Source of the DNA: Ophiostoma sp. CBS 140.51
Taxonomy: Eukaryota > Ascomycota > Sordariomycetes > Ophiostomatales > Ophiostomataceae
Direction: 5' to 3'
DNA length: 64,000 bases
Assembly (NCBI GenBank): GCA_029298735.1
Contig: JANSLP010000089.1
Coordinates: 1 to 64,000 of the forward strand
Position numbers and translations under genes: made by a program. Below, piece after piece: positions 24,791 through 33,737 of this stretch. The first letter of the stretch is position 1. Each line of letters begins with the position of its first letter. The notes beneath the pieces are model-generated. The model worked only from the letters and a program-made list of their open reading frames with translations. It had not been told where the DNA came from and did not search any database.

Positions 24791-25133
24791 CGAGCATCAC
24801 AAGTCGATGTTGTAAAGGTTGTCGTCTCTTCTTCAAGGCTGGTTGACACAAGATCAAAAGCAGCCAATAACACGCCCCAATTACAACTCTTGGGACGATC
24901 TCCTACAGCTCGTCTGCCACTCGCTTGCATCGTGGCTTCGTTATCCTGTGTCTTTTGTCTGTTATCCAGCCTGCCAAGTTGCGCCCAGATCCGTCTGCGC
25001 GCAAAGCCGCGTGCGTTGTTGTCCGATGCCTGCCGTAGCGCCCTGTAGCTCACTGTAGTGCCTCCGTAGTGTATCATTGAAAGTTGCTGTGGAGCGCTGT
25101 AGCGCGTGGTCGTGCGCTGATGTCCGCTAGCGC

Positions 25134-25140
25134 CGATAAG
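25134..25140 (+). promoter_or_regulatory. GATA-factor consensus site (CGATAAG)
   Basis: Matches HGATAR plus G, 178 nt upstream of the formamidase start. With the site at 24784 it makes a pair in the shared promoter. Confidence 0.35.
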
Positions 25141-25317
25141 GGGCTGTCACCACCCAAAATTCGTGTAAGTCGAGGCCGAGGAGGGGAAACGAGGAGAAAG
25201 CTCGGCATGACGACACCGTTGAGACTAGATGCAATATCAAAAAACTGATTTGGCCCAACATGAAGTAGTAGTTTGCATCTTCACGACAAACAGAACCGTC
25301 ACCTTTTCGACACCAAA

Positions 25318-26343
25318 ATGAGCGGCCTTGGTGGACTTAACAAGACGACTGGCGGCATCGTCATCGCCGCCGTGCAGTCGCAACTTTTCCGTGTCGACAC
25401 GCCATCTGACCTTGCTGCCGCTACCGAACATGTCTGTAGCCTCGTGCGCCGCTGCCGTCGCGAATATCCGGCCACCGACCTTGTGCTGTTTCCCGAGTAC
25501 TGCATCCATGGCCTTTCGATGAGCACCGATCCGGCCATCTTGTGCTCCACGGACGGCCCCGAAGTGGCAGCTTTCCGCGCTGTCTGTGCTGAACAGAAGA
25601 TTTGGGGCGTCTTTAGCATCATGGAGCACAACAAACTGGCACCCAAGTACCCATGGAACGTCGGCCTCACCATTAATTCGGACGGTGAGATCGTCGACTA
25701 CTATCGCAAGATGCACCCCTGGGTGCCCGTTGAGCCATGGTATCCTGGAAATCGTGGCGTCTCTGTCTTCACGGGTCCTGGTGGCGTACGCATGGGCCTC
25801 ATCATATGCCACGACGGCATGTTTCCGGAAATGGCTCGTGAGGCTGCCTACAAGGGTGCGGAAGTGATGTTGCGCACAGCTGGCTACACATCACCCATCC
25901 GCAGCAGCTGGGACTTGACAAACCGGGCTAACGCCGCCGCCAACCTCATGTACACTGTGAGTGTAGCACTGGCAGGTGCGGACAGCACGTGGAGGAGTAT
26001 GGGCGAGGCCATGTTTGTTGGCCCGGAGGGTGAAGTGCTCGAGCGAGGCAACGGCGTGGCAGATCATATCGTGGCCTGTGAGGTGCGAGTTGACGAGGTG
26101 CGCCGGAGGAGACGAGAATGGGGAGTCGAGAACAACTTATTCCAGCTCGGGCACCGTGGGTACGTGGCCGTCAAGGGCGGTGCTGGTGACTGTCCATATT
26201 CATACATGCGAGATATGGTGGTTGGGCGGTATGTGCAGGCAGAAGACAGTGAAGTGGTCGTGAGGGATGGAACGGTGTGTGGATTTGCGGCGCCGACACC
26301 TGTATATATGGATGAAGTGAGTGTAAGCAGTAAAGAGCCGTAA
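25318..26343 (+). CDS. Formamidase/aliphatic amidase, nitrilase superfamily (AmiF-type)
   Basis: A single uninterrupted frame of 341 residues, close to the length of bacterial AmiF formamidases. The enzyme would hydrolyse formamide or another short amide to the acid plus ammonia in the cytosol. The nitrilase-superfamily catalytic triad is visible: Glu60 in LFPEY, Lys131 in YRKMHPW and Cys164 in ICHDGMFPE. The AmiF-like stretches VPVEPWYPG, REAAYKGAE, NLMYTVSVALAG and QLGHRGYVA all occur in the family order. The start is the Met of MSGLGG; the Met 15 codons upstream lacks family-like sequence. It is the only forward-strand gene in this block: it diverges from an amino-acid permease and converges with a dioxygenase 227 bp away. 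The lack of introns and the similarity to a mainly bacterial enzyme type raise the possibility of transfer. True substrate (formamide, acetamide, other) is undecided. Confidence 0.88.
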   Translation: MSGLGGLNKTTGGIVIAAVQSQLFRVDTPSDLAAATEHVCSLVRRCRREYPATDLVLFPEYCIHGLSMSTDPAILCSTDGPEVAAFRAVCAEQKIWGVFSIMEHNKLAPKYPWNVGLTINSDGEIVDYYRKMHPWVPVEPWYPGNRGVSVFTGPGGVRMGLIICHDGMFPEMAREAAYKGAEVMLRTAGYTSPIRSSWDLTNRANAAANLMYTVSVALAGADSTWRSMGEAMFVGPEGEVLERGNGVADHIVACEVRVDEVRRRRREWGVENNLFQLGHRGYVAVKGGAGDCPYSYMRDMVVGRYVQAEDSEVVVRDGTVCGFAAPTPVYMDEVSVSSKEP

Positions 26344-26570
26344 ATGATAGGGGGAAATAATAGAATAATAATTGGATGGTAAACGAAAATTAAGTATGGT
26401 AACAGTAATAGATTTGATGGTTCGAAATATGAATGAAAGTATCGAGACAAGGGGCGCAAGTCAGAAGTTATGTGCAAAATATCCCAATTAAATGTTTCAA
26501 AAAGAAAAAAATTAAGATCCAATTTATAATCAATATCAATTCCAAAAATACTACCGCATACAGAAATCAT

Positions 26571-27620
26571 CTACACAGTGATGCCAATCGGCTGCACTGC
26601 AGTTACCGTCGCCGCCATGCCCAGCTCAGCCGGCGTCTTGATCGAAGCACCGCCAATTGAGTAGCTCTGCTTGTACCGCCGCATCAGGTGGTCCTCAACC
26701 TTGAGTGGGCCGTACTTGGGCGCCTCGCCGGGTGCCACGCATGTCGGGATGGCCTCAATAACTGTGTCGAGAGCACCGTCGTTGAAAAAGGCCACCGAGT
26801 AGCGCGGCTTGAGGGATGCTGGAGAGATGACGCGGTGCATCGTGCTCAGGTAGCGGTCGTTGGTCCAACGCTGCATGAGATCGCCAATGTTGATGACATA
26901 GGCACCAGCGATGGGCTTTACGGGATGCCATGTGTTGGTCGGCTTGTGCAGGACCTGGAGACCGCCAATCTCGTCCTGGAGGAGCAGTGTGAGTGCACCA
27001 AAGTCGGTGTGTGCGCCAATGCCGCGTCCCGTGGAGCCGGCGCCGGTCGGATTCGGCGGGTAGTGGTGCGACCGGCAGAGCTGGATGCCATCCGGGTCGG
27101 CCGCAAAAGCGTCAAAGTAGTGCTCGTCGAGGTCGAGGCTGAGTGCCATGAGGCGGAACATGTGCGAGCTAAGCTCGTGAACGGCAGCAAAGTATTCCAT
27201 GTATGTCGTCCGGAAGTCGGTCATGCCCGGCAGGTCCGTCGACGGCCACTGGTTGGGCCCCGTCATGAACCGACCGAGGGCCCGCTCTGGCCTCACGGTG
27301 AAGCCTTCCTTCTTCTCGACGGCACTGTTGTCCTCAAGCTCTTCGAGACGCTCAATGCCGATGCGCTCGTAGCCGCGGTTGCACGGCGAGCGGTCCTGGC
27401 CAATGGCCTGCTTCTCGGCGAGAGAAAGATCGAAAAAGGCCGTAATGGCAGCAATGAACTTCTCTTGCAGTTCTGTGGACACGGAGTGACCGATAATCTG
27501 GAAGAAACCGACCTCCTCGAGGGCACGGCGTAGTTCCAGTGCACACTCTCTGCGCTCAGCTGCATTGCCAGCCAGGGACTTAGCAATGTCGATGACGGGG
27601 ATTTCGAGAGAGAAAGACAT
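26571..27620 (-). CDS. 2-oxoglutarate/Fe(II)-dependent oxygenase (isopenicillin-N-synthase-like)
   Basis: An intronless ORF of 349 residues with the two parts of this superfamily: the DIOX_N-like region (IPVIDIAKSLAG, then EEVGFFQIIGHSV) and the C-terminal 2OG-FeII_Oxy domain. The iron ligands His204 and Asp206 (GAHTDFG) and His262 (STMHRVI) are present, as is the 2-oxoglutarate-binding Arg273-x-Ser275 (KPRYSVAFF). It would couple decarboxylation of 2-oxoglutarate to hydroxylation or another oxidation of an unknown small molecule. The start at MSFSLEIP is preferred over the Met 33 codons upstream because the family begins at the IPVID motif. It converges with the formamidase, and its upstream side faces a Zn(II)2Cys6 regulator, so a role in a pathway controlled by that regulator is plausible. 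Confidence 0.88.
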   Translation of the reverse strand: MSFSLEIPVIDIAKSLAGNAAERRECALELRRALEEVGFFQIIGHSVSTELQEKFIAAITAFFDLSLAEKQAIGQDRSPCNRGYERIGIERLEELEDNSAVEKKEGFTVRPERALGRFMTGPNQWPSTDLPGMTDFRTTYMEYFAAVHELSSHMFRLMALSLDLDEHYFDAFAADPDGIQLCRSHHYPPNPTGAGSTGRGIGAHTDFGALTLLLQDEIGGLQVLHKPTNTWHPVKPIAGAYVINIGDLMQRWTNDRYLSTMHRVISPASLKPRYSVAFFNDGALDTVIEAIPTCVAPGEAPKYGPLKVEDHLMRRYKQSYSIGGASIKTPAELGMAATVTAVQPIGITV

Positions 27621-28250
27621 GGTGATGTATGGAGATTCTGGTGTTTGTTTTGTTGTAACGTTTGCCAGTCTGTTGTTTGTTGACTTTGGAATTTGAATAT
27701 TCTCATCGAGCATGCTCAATGATCATCTTATAACAACTCTTGAGTATTGAGAAATTGATCAAGACACCACCAGTACCGTACAACGTGAGATAGTCCATTA
27801 AGGGACCCTTCGGCCAAGGGCGCAGCCTGTCGGACTTGCGCGCAAGACCAACCCCGGATGGTCGCCATGAGGAGTGCACCCGAACCGTTGGGGTGGGATT
27901 GGGATTCGATCAGTGACATGACAGTTACGTCGTCTTTCTTCCATTTCCCTGTCCTTATCAAAGCTCAACTAAAAAAGGGAAAGTTAACCGGTCGTGGGCG
28001 CAGGATGCAGGGCAGTTGATAACGAGATGCAGGTTCGGCTAACGGTGTTGGGCGAAACGTGCTAGCGGGCCAAGACGCCGGCGTTGCGATGGTTGCAATA
28101 CTTTGTAGCAGGCGTTGCATCACACTTCGTGATACGATAAGGGCGGTTGAATTGATTAAGCGCTGAAGATGAGCGAGAGATTGTTGGAAGATTGTTGAAA
28201 GATTGCTATTCACACTATTCTCCACTTCCACCAAGTCTGTTGAGTCCTGC
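27621..28250. other. Intergenic: dioxygenase promoter and 3' end of a regulator gene
   Basis: About 0.6 kb. Two GATA-type sites: CTTATCA at 27954-27960 (reverse TGATAAG) and CGATAAG at 28135-28141. A TTATAAG string near 27730 lies about 110 nt before the dioxygenase start and may be its TATA box. No ORF of interest. Confidence 0.5.
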
Positions 28251-30446
28251 CTACATTACACGCCAGGCTCCTGGGTCGATGCCAAAGCTAAACTCCTCAT
28301 TCCAGTCCATGGCCACAAATGCACTTTGTACCGTCGTATGCGTGTGCGCAAGCCCGTTGGTGCTGTGAATGCCATTGCTGTTGTTGCTGCCAAACAGTGA
28401 TGCGCTGTGATGCGCTGCTTCAAGCGCAGACGCATTGAAGAAAGTGCTTAGAGTGAGAGCATCATCGAGGTCAATATCAGCAAAGGCACTGGTATCTATA
28501 TCTGATACAGCCTGGGCCTGTGTTTCCATTTCTCGATCCTGTGCAGCCTGGGCCTCGTGCGCAGCCTGGACAAGAAAGTCGACGTAGTCTCGCTTGACAG
28601 GTGCCAGAAGCCGCTCATACTCGTCAAGACAACGTGACGCAGCGGGCCAACGCTCAGCAACCGTGGCAAAAAAACGTGAAAAGGCTTGCATGTTGACCTC
28701 GACTTGTGCCCAGGGGTAGTTGGCGGCAATGACAGGTTTAATGCGCTGAAGAGCCTGCAAAAAAGCAATGGCTGCTGAAAATGAGTGGTAGCAGGCGTGA
28801 AAAACGTACTTGCTGCCGCCAAAGGCAAGGTTAGCCTGCTGCCAGCTGCCGTCGGCGACGCCCGCCGCGGCTGCAAACGCTTTCAGCAGATTCTTAGCGG
28901 GCGGATCTCGGAGACGTGGACAAGGGCGGAAGAGGGTGATGAGAATGTAGTCACAGGCAATGTCGGCATAGAGTTGCATCTCATCCCAGAGGGACTGGGC
29001 GGCGGCGTCCGTGTTGCGAGCCGTGCGGTCATGGATTTCAGCTTTCCATGAGAGTATCGTTTGTTCCTGGTGATCCATCCAAGCGACTAGGCCACCGTCT
29101 TCTCCTTCTCCCTGAATACTGTAGGCTTGGGGCAAGGGCTCGCCGTGGAAGAGAACGGGCACAATATCACACTCGACAGCACGGTACCGCCAAATGTAGT
29201 GCGATGTAAACTTGGCCGGACGACCACTGTCTTCGTCGAGACGTGGCTCGCTACCAGTTTGGGCTGCCGTTGTAATGGCTTGCCCGATGGCATCGTCGTC
29301 TAAAACAGAGGGGAACTGGGTCGTAACATTGCGCCTCAATAATGTGATCGGCCGTAGTAATGCACCACAAACAGCCACCTCCATTTCCCATGCACACCAG
29401 AATACACGGCGACGCATATCACGGAGGAGGGGCCACGGCAAGTCGGGGTAGTCATGACTGCCCTCCGGTGGCTCAGACATCTCTTGATGGAGGCCAAGAT
29501 CAATGCATGCCTGGCTCATGAACCCTGTGAGGAGCCAGAAATTGGCCACACCCGGGCTTAGAAAGGTGTATTGTGTCAACAAAACAAGGGCCTGCAAGCC
29601 GCGCAGATCGTTGGTGAGTACGCCAGGCAGCTGTTCCATTGCGCGCGCAAAGAGACCACTGGCAATGGCATTGGCGCGTGCCTGTTTTGAGCGCGCTGCT
29701 GTTGACAGAGAAATGGCCATGATGAGGTTGAGCGTGTATGTGGCATAGACGTCGGCCTTGCGGGCAGAGCTGGCTTGCTCCTCGGGATGGAAGACAGCCG
29801 TGTGCATGGCCATGATGTCCGGTGTGTAGTGGATGGGATACTGTGGTGCTACACGAGTCACGTAGTTGTTGAATAAAAAGTCGGCAACGTGCACTGGAAT
29901 GGCTGACAGTGAGTTCCCTGGGCTGGGAGGCGAGATGTTGGAAGCACTGGGGCTAGTAGGCTGTTGTTGAGGAGTTGTGTTTAGAGAGACAGTCCCTGAT
30001 GTTGGCGAGTGCGGCGAGTGTCCACTACCCATTGCCTCCCGGGCGGACGGTAGTCGTGTGCCGGCCACAACACATCGTGCCAGAGGAACAGCCGCTGATA
30101 GACCAAGAAATGACGGTGTTATGCTGGCCAGAAGAGTATTGGCCATAGGCGGTGCAAACCCGGACGATGGATTTGTTTCAGTGGAAGTGGTCGTAGCTGA
30201 TTCTCGTAATGCAACAGCTCGGCCTGACCGTCCCCTCTCTCGTTCTCTTTCGGCAATTTGGGTCTCGAGAAACTGGGCAACACTTCGTGGCATGGCCTGC
30301 CGCGTCGACGGGTTCAGTAGGGCCACGCATGGCACAGCTGCGTCGGTGCATCTTGAGCATCCCGACGGCAAGGCATCGCAGTGTACCTTTCGAAGTCGGC
30401 AACGGGCACACGCCTGTGCTCGTCGTCGAACACGGGAATGAACCAT
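28251..30446 (-). CDS. Zn(II)2Cys6 transcription factor with fungal-specific TF domain
   Basis: One uninterrupted frame of 731 residues from the Met of MVHSRVRRR. The zinc cluster is near the N-terminus with exact spacing CX2CX6CX6CX2CX6C (CARCRLRKVHCD, then CSRCTDAAVPC), preceded by a basic stretch that would assist nuclear entry and DNA contact. A Ser/Pro/Gln-rich linker follows, then a middle-homology region with YPIHYTPD and ANFWLLTGFMSQACIDLGLHQE, typical of the fungal-specific TF domain. It would be a nuclear DNA-binding regulator, probably recognising CGG triplets. The frame stays open 43 codons further upstream, but that extension lacks the basic N-terminus usual in the family. It lies directly behind the dioxygenase and beside a second zinc-cluster gene, so pathway-specific control of the block is a reasonable inference. 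Confidence 0.9.
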   Translation of the reverse strand: MVHSRVRRRAQACARCRLRKVHCDALPSGCSRCTDAAVPCVALLNPSTRQAMPRSVAQFLETQIAERERERGRSGRAVALRESATTTSTETNPSSGFAPPMANTLLASITPSFLGLSAAVPLARCVVAGTRLPSAREAMGSGHSPHSPTSGTVSLNTTPQQQPTSPSASNISPPSPGNSLSAIPVHVADFLFNNYVTRVAPQYPIHYTPDIMAMHTAVFHPEEQASSARKADVYATYTLNLIMAISLSTAARSKQARANAIASGLFARAMEQLPGVLTNDLRGLQALVLLTQYTFLSPGVANFWLLTGFMSQACIDLGLHQEMSEPPEGSHDYPDLPWPLLRDMRRRVFWCAWEMEVAVCGALLRPITLLRRNVTTQFPSVLDDDAIGQAITTAAQTGSEPRLDEDSGRPAKFTSHYIWRYRAVECDIVPVLFHGEPLPQAYSIQGEGEDGGLVAWMDHQEQTILSWKAEIHDRTARNTDAAAQSLWDEMQLYADIACDYILITLFRPCPRLRDPPAKNLLKAFAAAAGVADGSWQQANLAFGGSKYVFHACYHSFSAAIAFLQALQRIKPVIAANYPWAQVEVNMQAFSRFFATVAERWPAASRCLDEYERLLAPVKRDYVDFLVQAAHEAQAAQDREMETQAQAVSDIDTSAFADIDLDDALTLSTFFNASALEAAHHSASLFGSNNSNGIHSTNGLAHTHTTVQSAFVAMDWNEEFSFGIDPGAWRVM

Positions 30447-30812
30447 TGTAAACTGAGGTGGAATTGGAAATGTCGTATGGAGAAAAAGGTCGGTGTGGTA
30501 GAGAAGTGTTGCATCGACTGAAGAGGTTGTTTGTGTCCGTGAGAAAACAGGCGAACCAGACCGAGCGGCACCCATGAAAGAGCAGTTAGGGAGCTGCTAG
30601 AGGTTTTGTTAGCGCTGTAGTCTTAGCTTTGGCGGGTTCATTCGTGTAAGTGCGATGTTACCGTTTTCAGTTAGCGGCTGTGTAAGTAGCGACACATCTC
30701 CACGATAATGAGTTGACCGTCAGAGATAACGGTCAGGACAGACTGCCAGTAGCCGACCTTGGCACCGGCTGCCGATAATGTTATCTGGGAGCCCTTGCAT
30801 GGAGCTTTCCCC
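30447..30812. other. Intergenic between the two zinc-cluster genes
   Basis: About 370 bp of promoter for the downstream regulator and 3' flank of the upstream one. CGATAA strings near 30703 and 30774 fit the loose HGATAR consensus. Nothing else seen. Confidence 0.5.
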
Positions 30813-32384
30813 TCATTGTGCTAATCGTTTGTTGAGTTCGTACCGTAACACACTGGCCGCATCCCAGTTGGTAGCCCAGGACGTCAGTAATGCCACTGCT
30901 TGACCATATGCCTGGATCGACGGGAGCTGTGTAGGCTCCTTACCGTCTGTGAGCTCATCTGTAATGACTGTGGCAGCTCGGTGTACCCAGTATGGCGAGA
31001 TAAATGTGGCCAGATAGCCCGGGTCGGCGTAGGCTTCAAGTAGGTGAAGTGCTGCGTCGGACGATGTTGGGTCCAATAGGAGGCACGTCTCGCCGAGGAC
31101 GGCAGCAACATTGGGATGAAGGATTTGTGAAAGCTGTCTTCCTTTTTGCTTCAAATTTTGGATCAGGTGCTTCTTGTATTCGTCTGCAAATGCAGGAAGA
31201 GAACTGCGTAGTGTGTCAAGGGCATTGGTATGGCTGCCGTTGCGAGTGCGGGCCTGAATGCGGTACAGAGTGCATAGGAGATCGAGTGATCGATTGTCAT
31301 CTGAATGCTGGGAGAGGCCCGTTAAAAACTCTGAAAAGGTTGGCATCACCAGAGGCTCTGCTGGCTCAGGAAGTGCTGTCGGCCGTACCAGGACCCCGCA
31401 AACGTGATTTTCCAGGCAGTAGATAATTTTGTAGAGTGACGTGAGGGACGGTAGTCTTTCCCTCTCGCCGTCATCTTCGCCTTCACTGTCGCTTCCCGAC
31501 TCGTAGAGGTCGATGACCAGCCGTATGGCAAACCCAAGCTGCTGGCTGATGTTGCCACCAATGGAAGGACAGACAAGTGTGTAGAGCACGAGCAGCACAA
31601 CAACTTGCAACGTCGAAACGGCCTGTGATGCTGTGGCTTCCTCAATACGGCGAAGAGCACGGGCATGAGCTGCGGTTCCAATGGCACCTAGACGCTGCTT
31701 TCTTTCGCTAGCCGAAGCAGCATCTGATGCATTATCGCTCCTCTCGCAGTGGCAGGCAACGGCACAGACCATCTCTTGGATAAATTCTTGGGTGGCTGAT
31801 GAGGCTTGACTGTCGGGGTGGGAAGTTGTAGAAGAAAGAAACTGGGACCTCAATGGGTCGAGAAATGGGTACAGTTGGTGAACTGTGTCGAAAAAGACTT
31901 GTGTGAGGTAGACGCGAAGATCGCGGGGTAACTGCTCGGCGACGATACGCGGCAAGGGTGGCAATGTAGAACAATATCGGTGTCGATCTTGCACAATGGA
32001 CTTTGCATCGTCGGCTTTGACATCGAGAAGATGTGATCCGGCCCCGAGGTAGCGATACGCTCCTTGGGCGTAGGCAAAATGGTGGCCGATTTGGGCGATG
32101 TCCGTTGGGACGAGCGGGTTGACAGCGGCAATGGATGCGGCAACCGGCGTTTCAACTGCCGCCACAGTGTCGTCATCTCTTGTCAAGTGCTCAACCAATG
32201 AAGCAATATAACTTCTTGGGAGCTCTTCTTGCAGGGTGTGATCGTAGAAGATGCACTCGACGCCCGCTTTGCTGCAATTGGCGCACAATGGTAGCTTGGT
32301 ATCGCAGCGTCGTCTGTTCCTGCGACAGCGCTTGCATGCTGGGAGTGACGTAAGAAGCGTGTTAAGGTCGATTGTGGAGGCCAT
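30813..32384 (-). CDS. Zn(II)2Cys6 transcription factor (short)
   Basis: An intronless ORF of 523 residues. The zinc cluster begins at about residue 17 with exact CX2CX6CX6CX2CX6C spacing (CKRCRRNRRRCD, CANCSKAGVEC), followed by a C6-class linker and a helical region that reads like a degenerate fungal-specific TF domain (DLRVYLTQVFFDTVHQLYPFLDP; LGFAIRLVIDLYESGSDSEGED). It would act as a nuclear regulator. It is on the same strand as, and immediately upstream of, another zinc-cluster gene; the two are not obvious copies of each other. Targets are unknown, the neighbouring enzymes being the first candidates. Confidence 0.88.
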   Translation of the reverse strand: MASTIDLNTLLTSLPACKRCRRNRRRCDTKLPLCANCSKAGVECIFYDHTLQEELPRSYIASLVEHLTRDDDTVAAVETPVAASIAAVNPLVPTDIAQIGHHFAYAQGAYRYLGAGSHLLDVKADDAKSIVQDRHRYCSTLPPLPRIVAEQLPRDLRVYLTQVFFDTVHQLYPFLDPLRSQFLSSTTSHPDSQASSATQEFIQEMVCAVACHCERSDNASDAASASERKQRLGAIGTAAHARALRRIEEATASQAVSTLQVVVLLVLYTLVCPSIGGNISQQLGFAIRLVIDLYESGSDSEGEDDGERERLPSLTSLYKIIYCLENHVCGVLVRPTALPEPAEPLVMPTFSEFLTGLSQHSDDNRSLDLLCTLYRIQARTRNGSHTNALDTLRSSLPAFADEYKKHLIQNLKQKGRQLSQILHPNVAAVLGETCLLLDPTSSDAALHLLEAYADPGYLATFISPYWVHRAATVITDELTDGKEPTQLPSIQAYGQAVALLTSWATNWDAASVLRYELNKRLAQ

Positions 32385-32819
32385 TTGGAGTGAAATTATG
32401 TTAAATAGTATTTTGCTTTGCTCATGATAAAAAGGGGTGAAAGTGGGAAAGAGAATTGAGAGGTCTAAAAGAAGAAAGAGCTGATATCGTCCCAGGTGGT
32501 GTCACGTGATTAAGAGGAAAGAACATAAATATCAACAATGAGCAGCATCGTGTTCCTTCCTTTTCGGGCCATTGCAACAGAAATGGCAGGCGCGGCCTTA
32601 TGGAACATTTTAAAAAGGAGCTATTATGACCCCCCTTTGACCTTCTTCTCTTTCGCTCTCTCATCCTCGCCCCGTTGCACAACAAACACCATCTTGACCA
32701 CGCACTCCACCACAACCCCCCCCAACTCGCATCAACACGTGCCGAAACGCAAGTGCCGACAATGGACGACGTGACCTGCTACAACGGTTGCTACAACTCC
32801 GACGCGAAAATGGGCAAAT
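32385..32819. other. Intergenic between a regulator and a small ORF
   Basis: Promoter of the zinc-cluster gene to the left. At 32762-32890 there is a 42-codon plus ORF (starts MDDVTCYNGCYN) with G/C-ending codons, which could be a short upstream ORF or first exon of the next feature. Confidence 0.4.
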
Positions 32820-33167
32820 TTGCATGCTATACCAGCTTCTCGATCTACAAGGAGTTTGAGAGAGGCCTGCCTGCGGACTTTGAGACTTGAGATCATCCAA
32901 GACGCCACAAACCAGCAGGTGTCGAGCATGGTTGTGTCGAACATGCCAACGGACCTCCCAAACTCCCAGCCCCCACAGGCCGCTCAGCCCTCTCAGCCCT
33001 CTCAGCCCTCTCAGCCTTCTAAATCCTGTTCGGGCTACCTTTTCTGTGTCAGCTGGCAGACTTTGGTGGTTCTCTTTTTCGTGCTCTTGGTTAACAAACT
33101 TGTTAAAGATTACATTATAAACACTTCTGACGAGAACGAAGAGCGGCTCCCAAAGGAAGAGGTCTAG
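32820..33167 (+). CDS. Small hypothetical protein with one membrane segment
   Basis: An ORF of 115 codons. The middle holds a PSQ repeat (four units of a 9-bp DNA repeat at about 32985-33020) and residues about 71-95 form a hydrophobic helix (LFCVSWQTLVVLFFVLLVNKLV) followed by a charged tail ending KEEV, consistent with a tail-anchored protein. A textbook intron (33195-33262; GTGAGT, TGCTAAC, CTAG) begins 28 nt after the stop, arguing that the strand is transcribed. No family recognised. The true start is uncertain, since an overlapping ORF from 32762 in another frame also looks gene-like. Confidence 0.35.
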   Translation: MHAIPASRSTRSLREACLRTLRLEIIQDATNQQVSSMVVSNMPTDLPNSQPPQAAQPSQPSQPSQPSKSCSGYLFCVSWQTLVVLFFVLLVNKLVKDYIINTSDENEERLPKEEV

Positions 33168-33737
33168 GCTGGAGCTTACTCCTTGCCATTCAACGTGAGT
33201 GACTCGGTTTTCTCATTGTTCGTTTTCTCTGTCCTACCACTTGCTAACAATCCCCTTTCTAGGCATCATACCGTTATTGGCTTCCGAATCCACCTCATCG
33301 GCCGACTAAAATTGAGTTTCCACGGAAGAGACAAATAATAAATGCGCGATCCCGGTGAGGATTCGAAAACGGAGGAGTATACTTATGGCCCAGGGCATCC
33401 TGTTATTGGGCCCGTAGGGGTGGATAGCATAGGTGGAATAGAAAGAGACACAAGAGAGACAGAGGATAAAACGAGACAGAAACGATATCATTAGTTACAA
33501 CGCAAATGGAAACTGGTTTTATTTTTATTCGATCAATATCAAAACACACGGTCGTTCTAAGAGAAGAGACCCTGCACAGAGAGTCAATACACACTAAACA
33601 AACGTACACTAACATACGGACAAAGAAACGAAACACACAAAAGCATACACAGAGCATGCAGTCACGGCACACTCCAAGAACCCGACATTTCCCTTTTTTC
33701 GTCCTTTAGCTAACGAGACATTGCCACATCTCACTCT
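33168..33737. other. Intergenic with the 3'-UTR intron; otherwise featureless
   Basis: Apart from the predicted intron at 33195-33262, this stretch is A/C-rich and carries the presumed 3' ends of the small ORF and of the CE3 esterase. No gene seen. Confidence 0.5.
33195..33262 (+). other. Predicted 68-nt intron downstream of the small membrane ORF
   Basis: Donor GTGAGTGA, branch TGCTAACA and acceptor TTTCTAG are all near-consensus for filamentous ascomycetes and spaced normally. It would be a 3'-UTR intron for the ORF at 32820, or a coding intron of a model I have not resolved. Confidence 0.5.

Larger units (their letters stand above)
24616..25317. promoter_or_regulatory. Divergent promoter between the permease and the formamidase
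   Basis: A 702-bp region drives the permease leftwards and the formamidase rightwards. A TATA-like CATATAAG lies on the reverse strand at 24705-24712, about 95 nt from the permease ATG. Two good matches to the AreA/Nit2 consensus HGATAR lie at 24784-24790 (reverse, AGATAAG) and 25134-25140 (forward, CGATAAG). A shared nitrogen-responsive promoter is inference from arrangement and motifs. Confidence 0.5.

Noticed and set aside
26688..27533. Forward ORF of 281 codons
   Set aside because: Antisense to the 2-oxoglutarate oxygenase; no domain.
33345..33375. GGATTCGAA string resembling a tRNA B box
   Set aside because: No pairing for a T-stem and no other tRNA parts on either strand.
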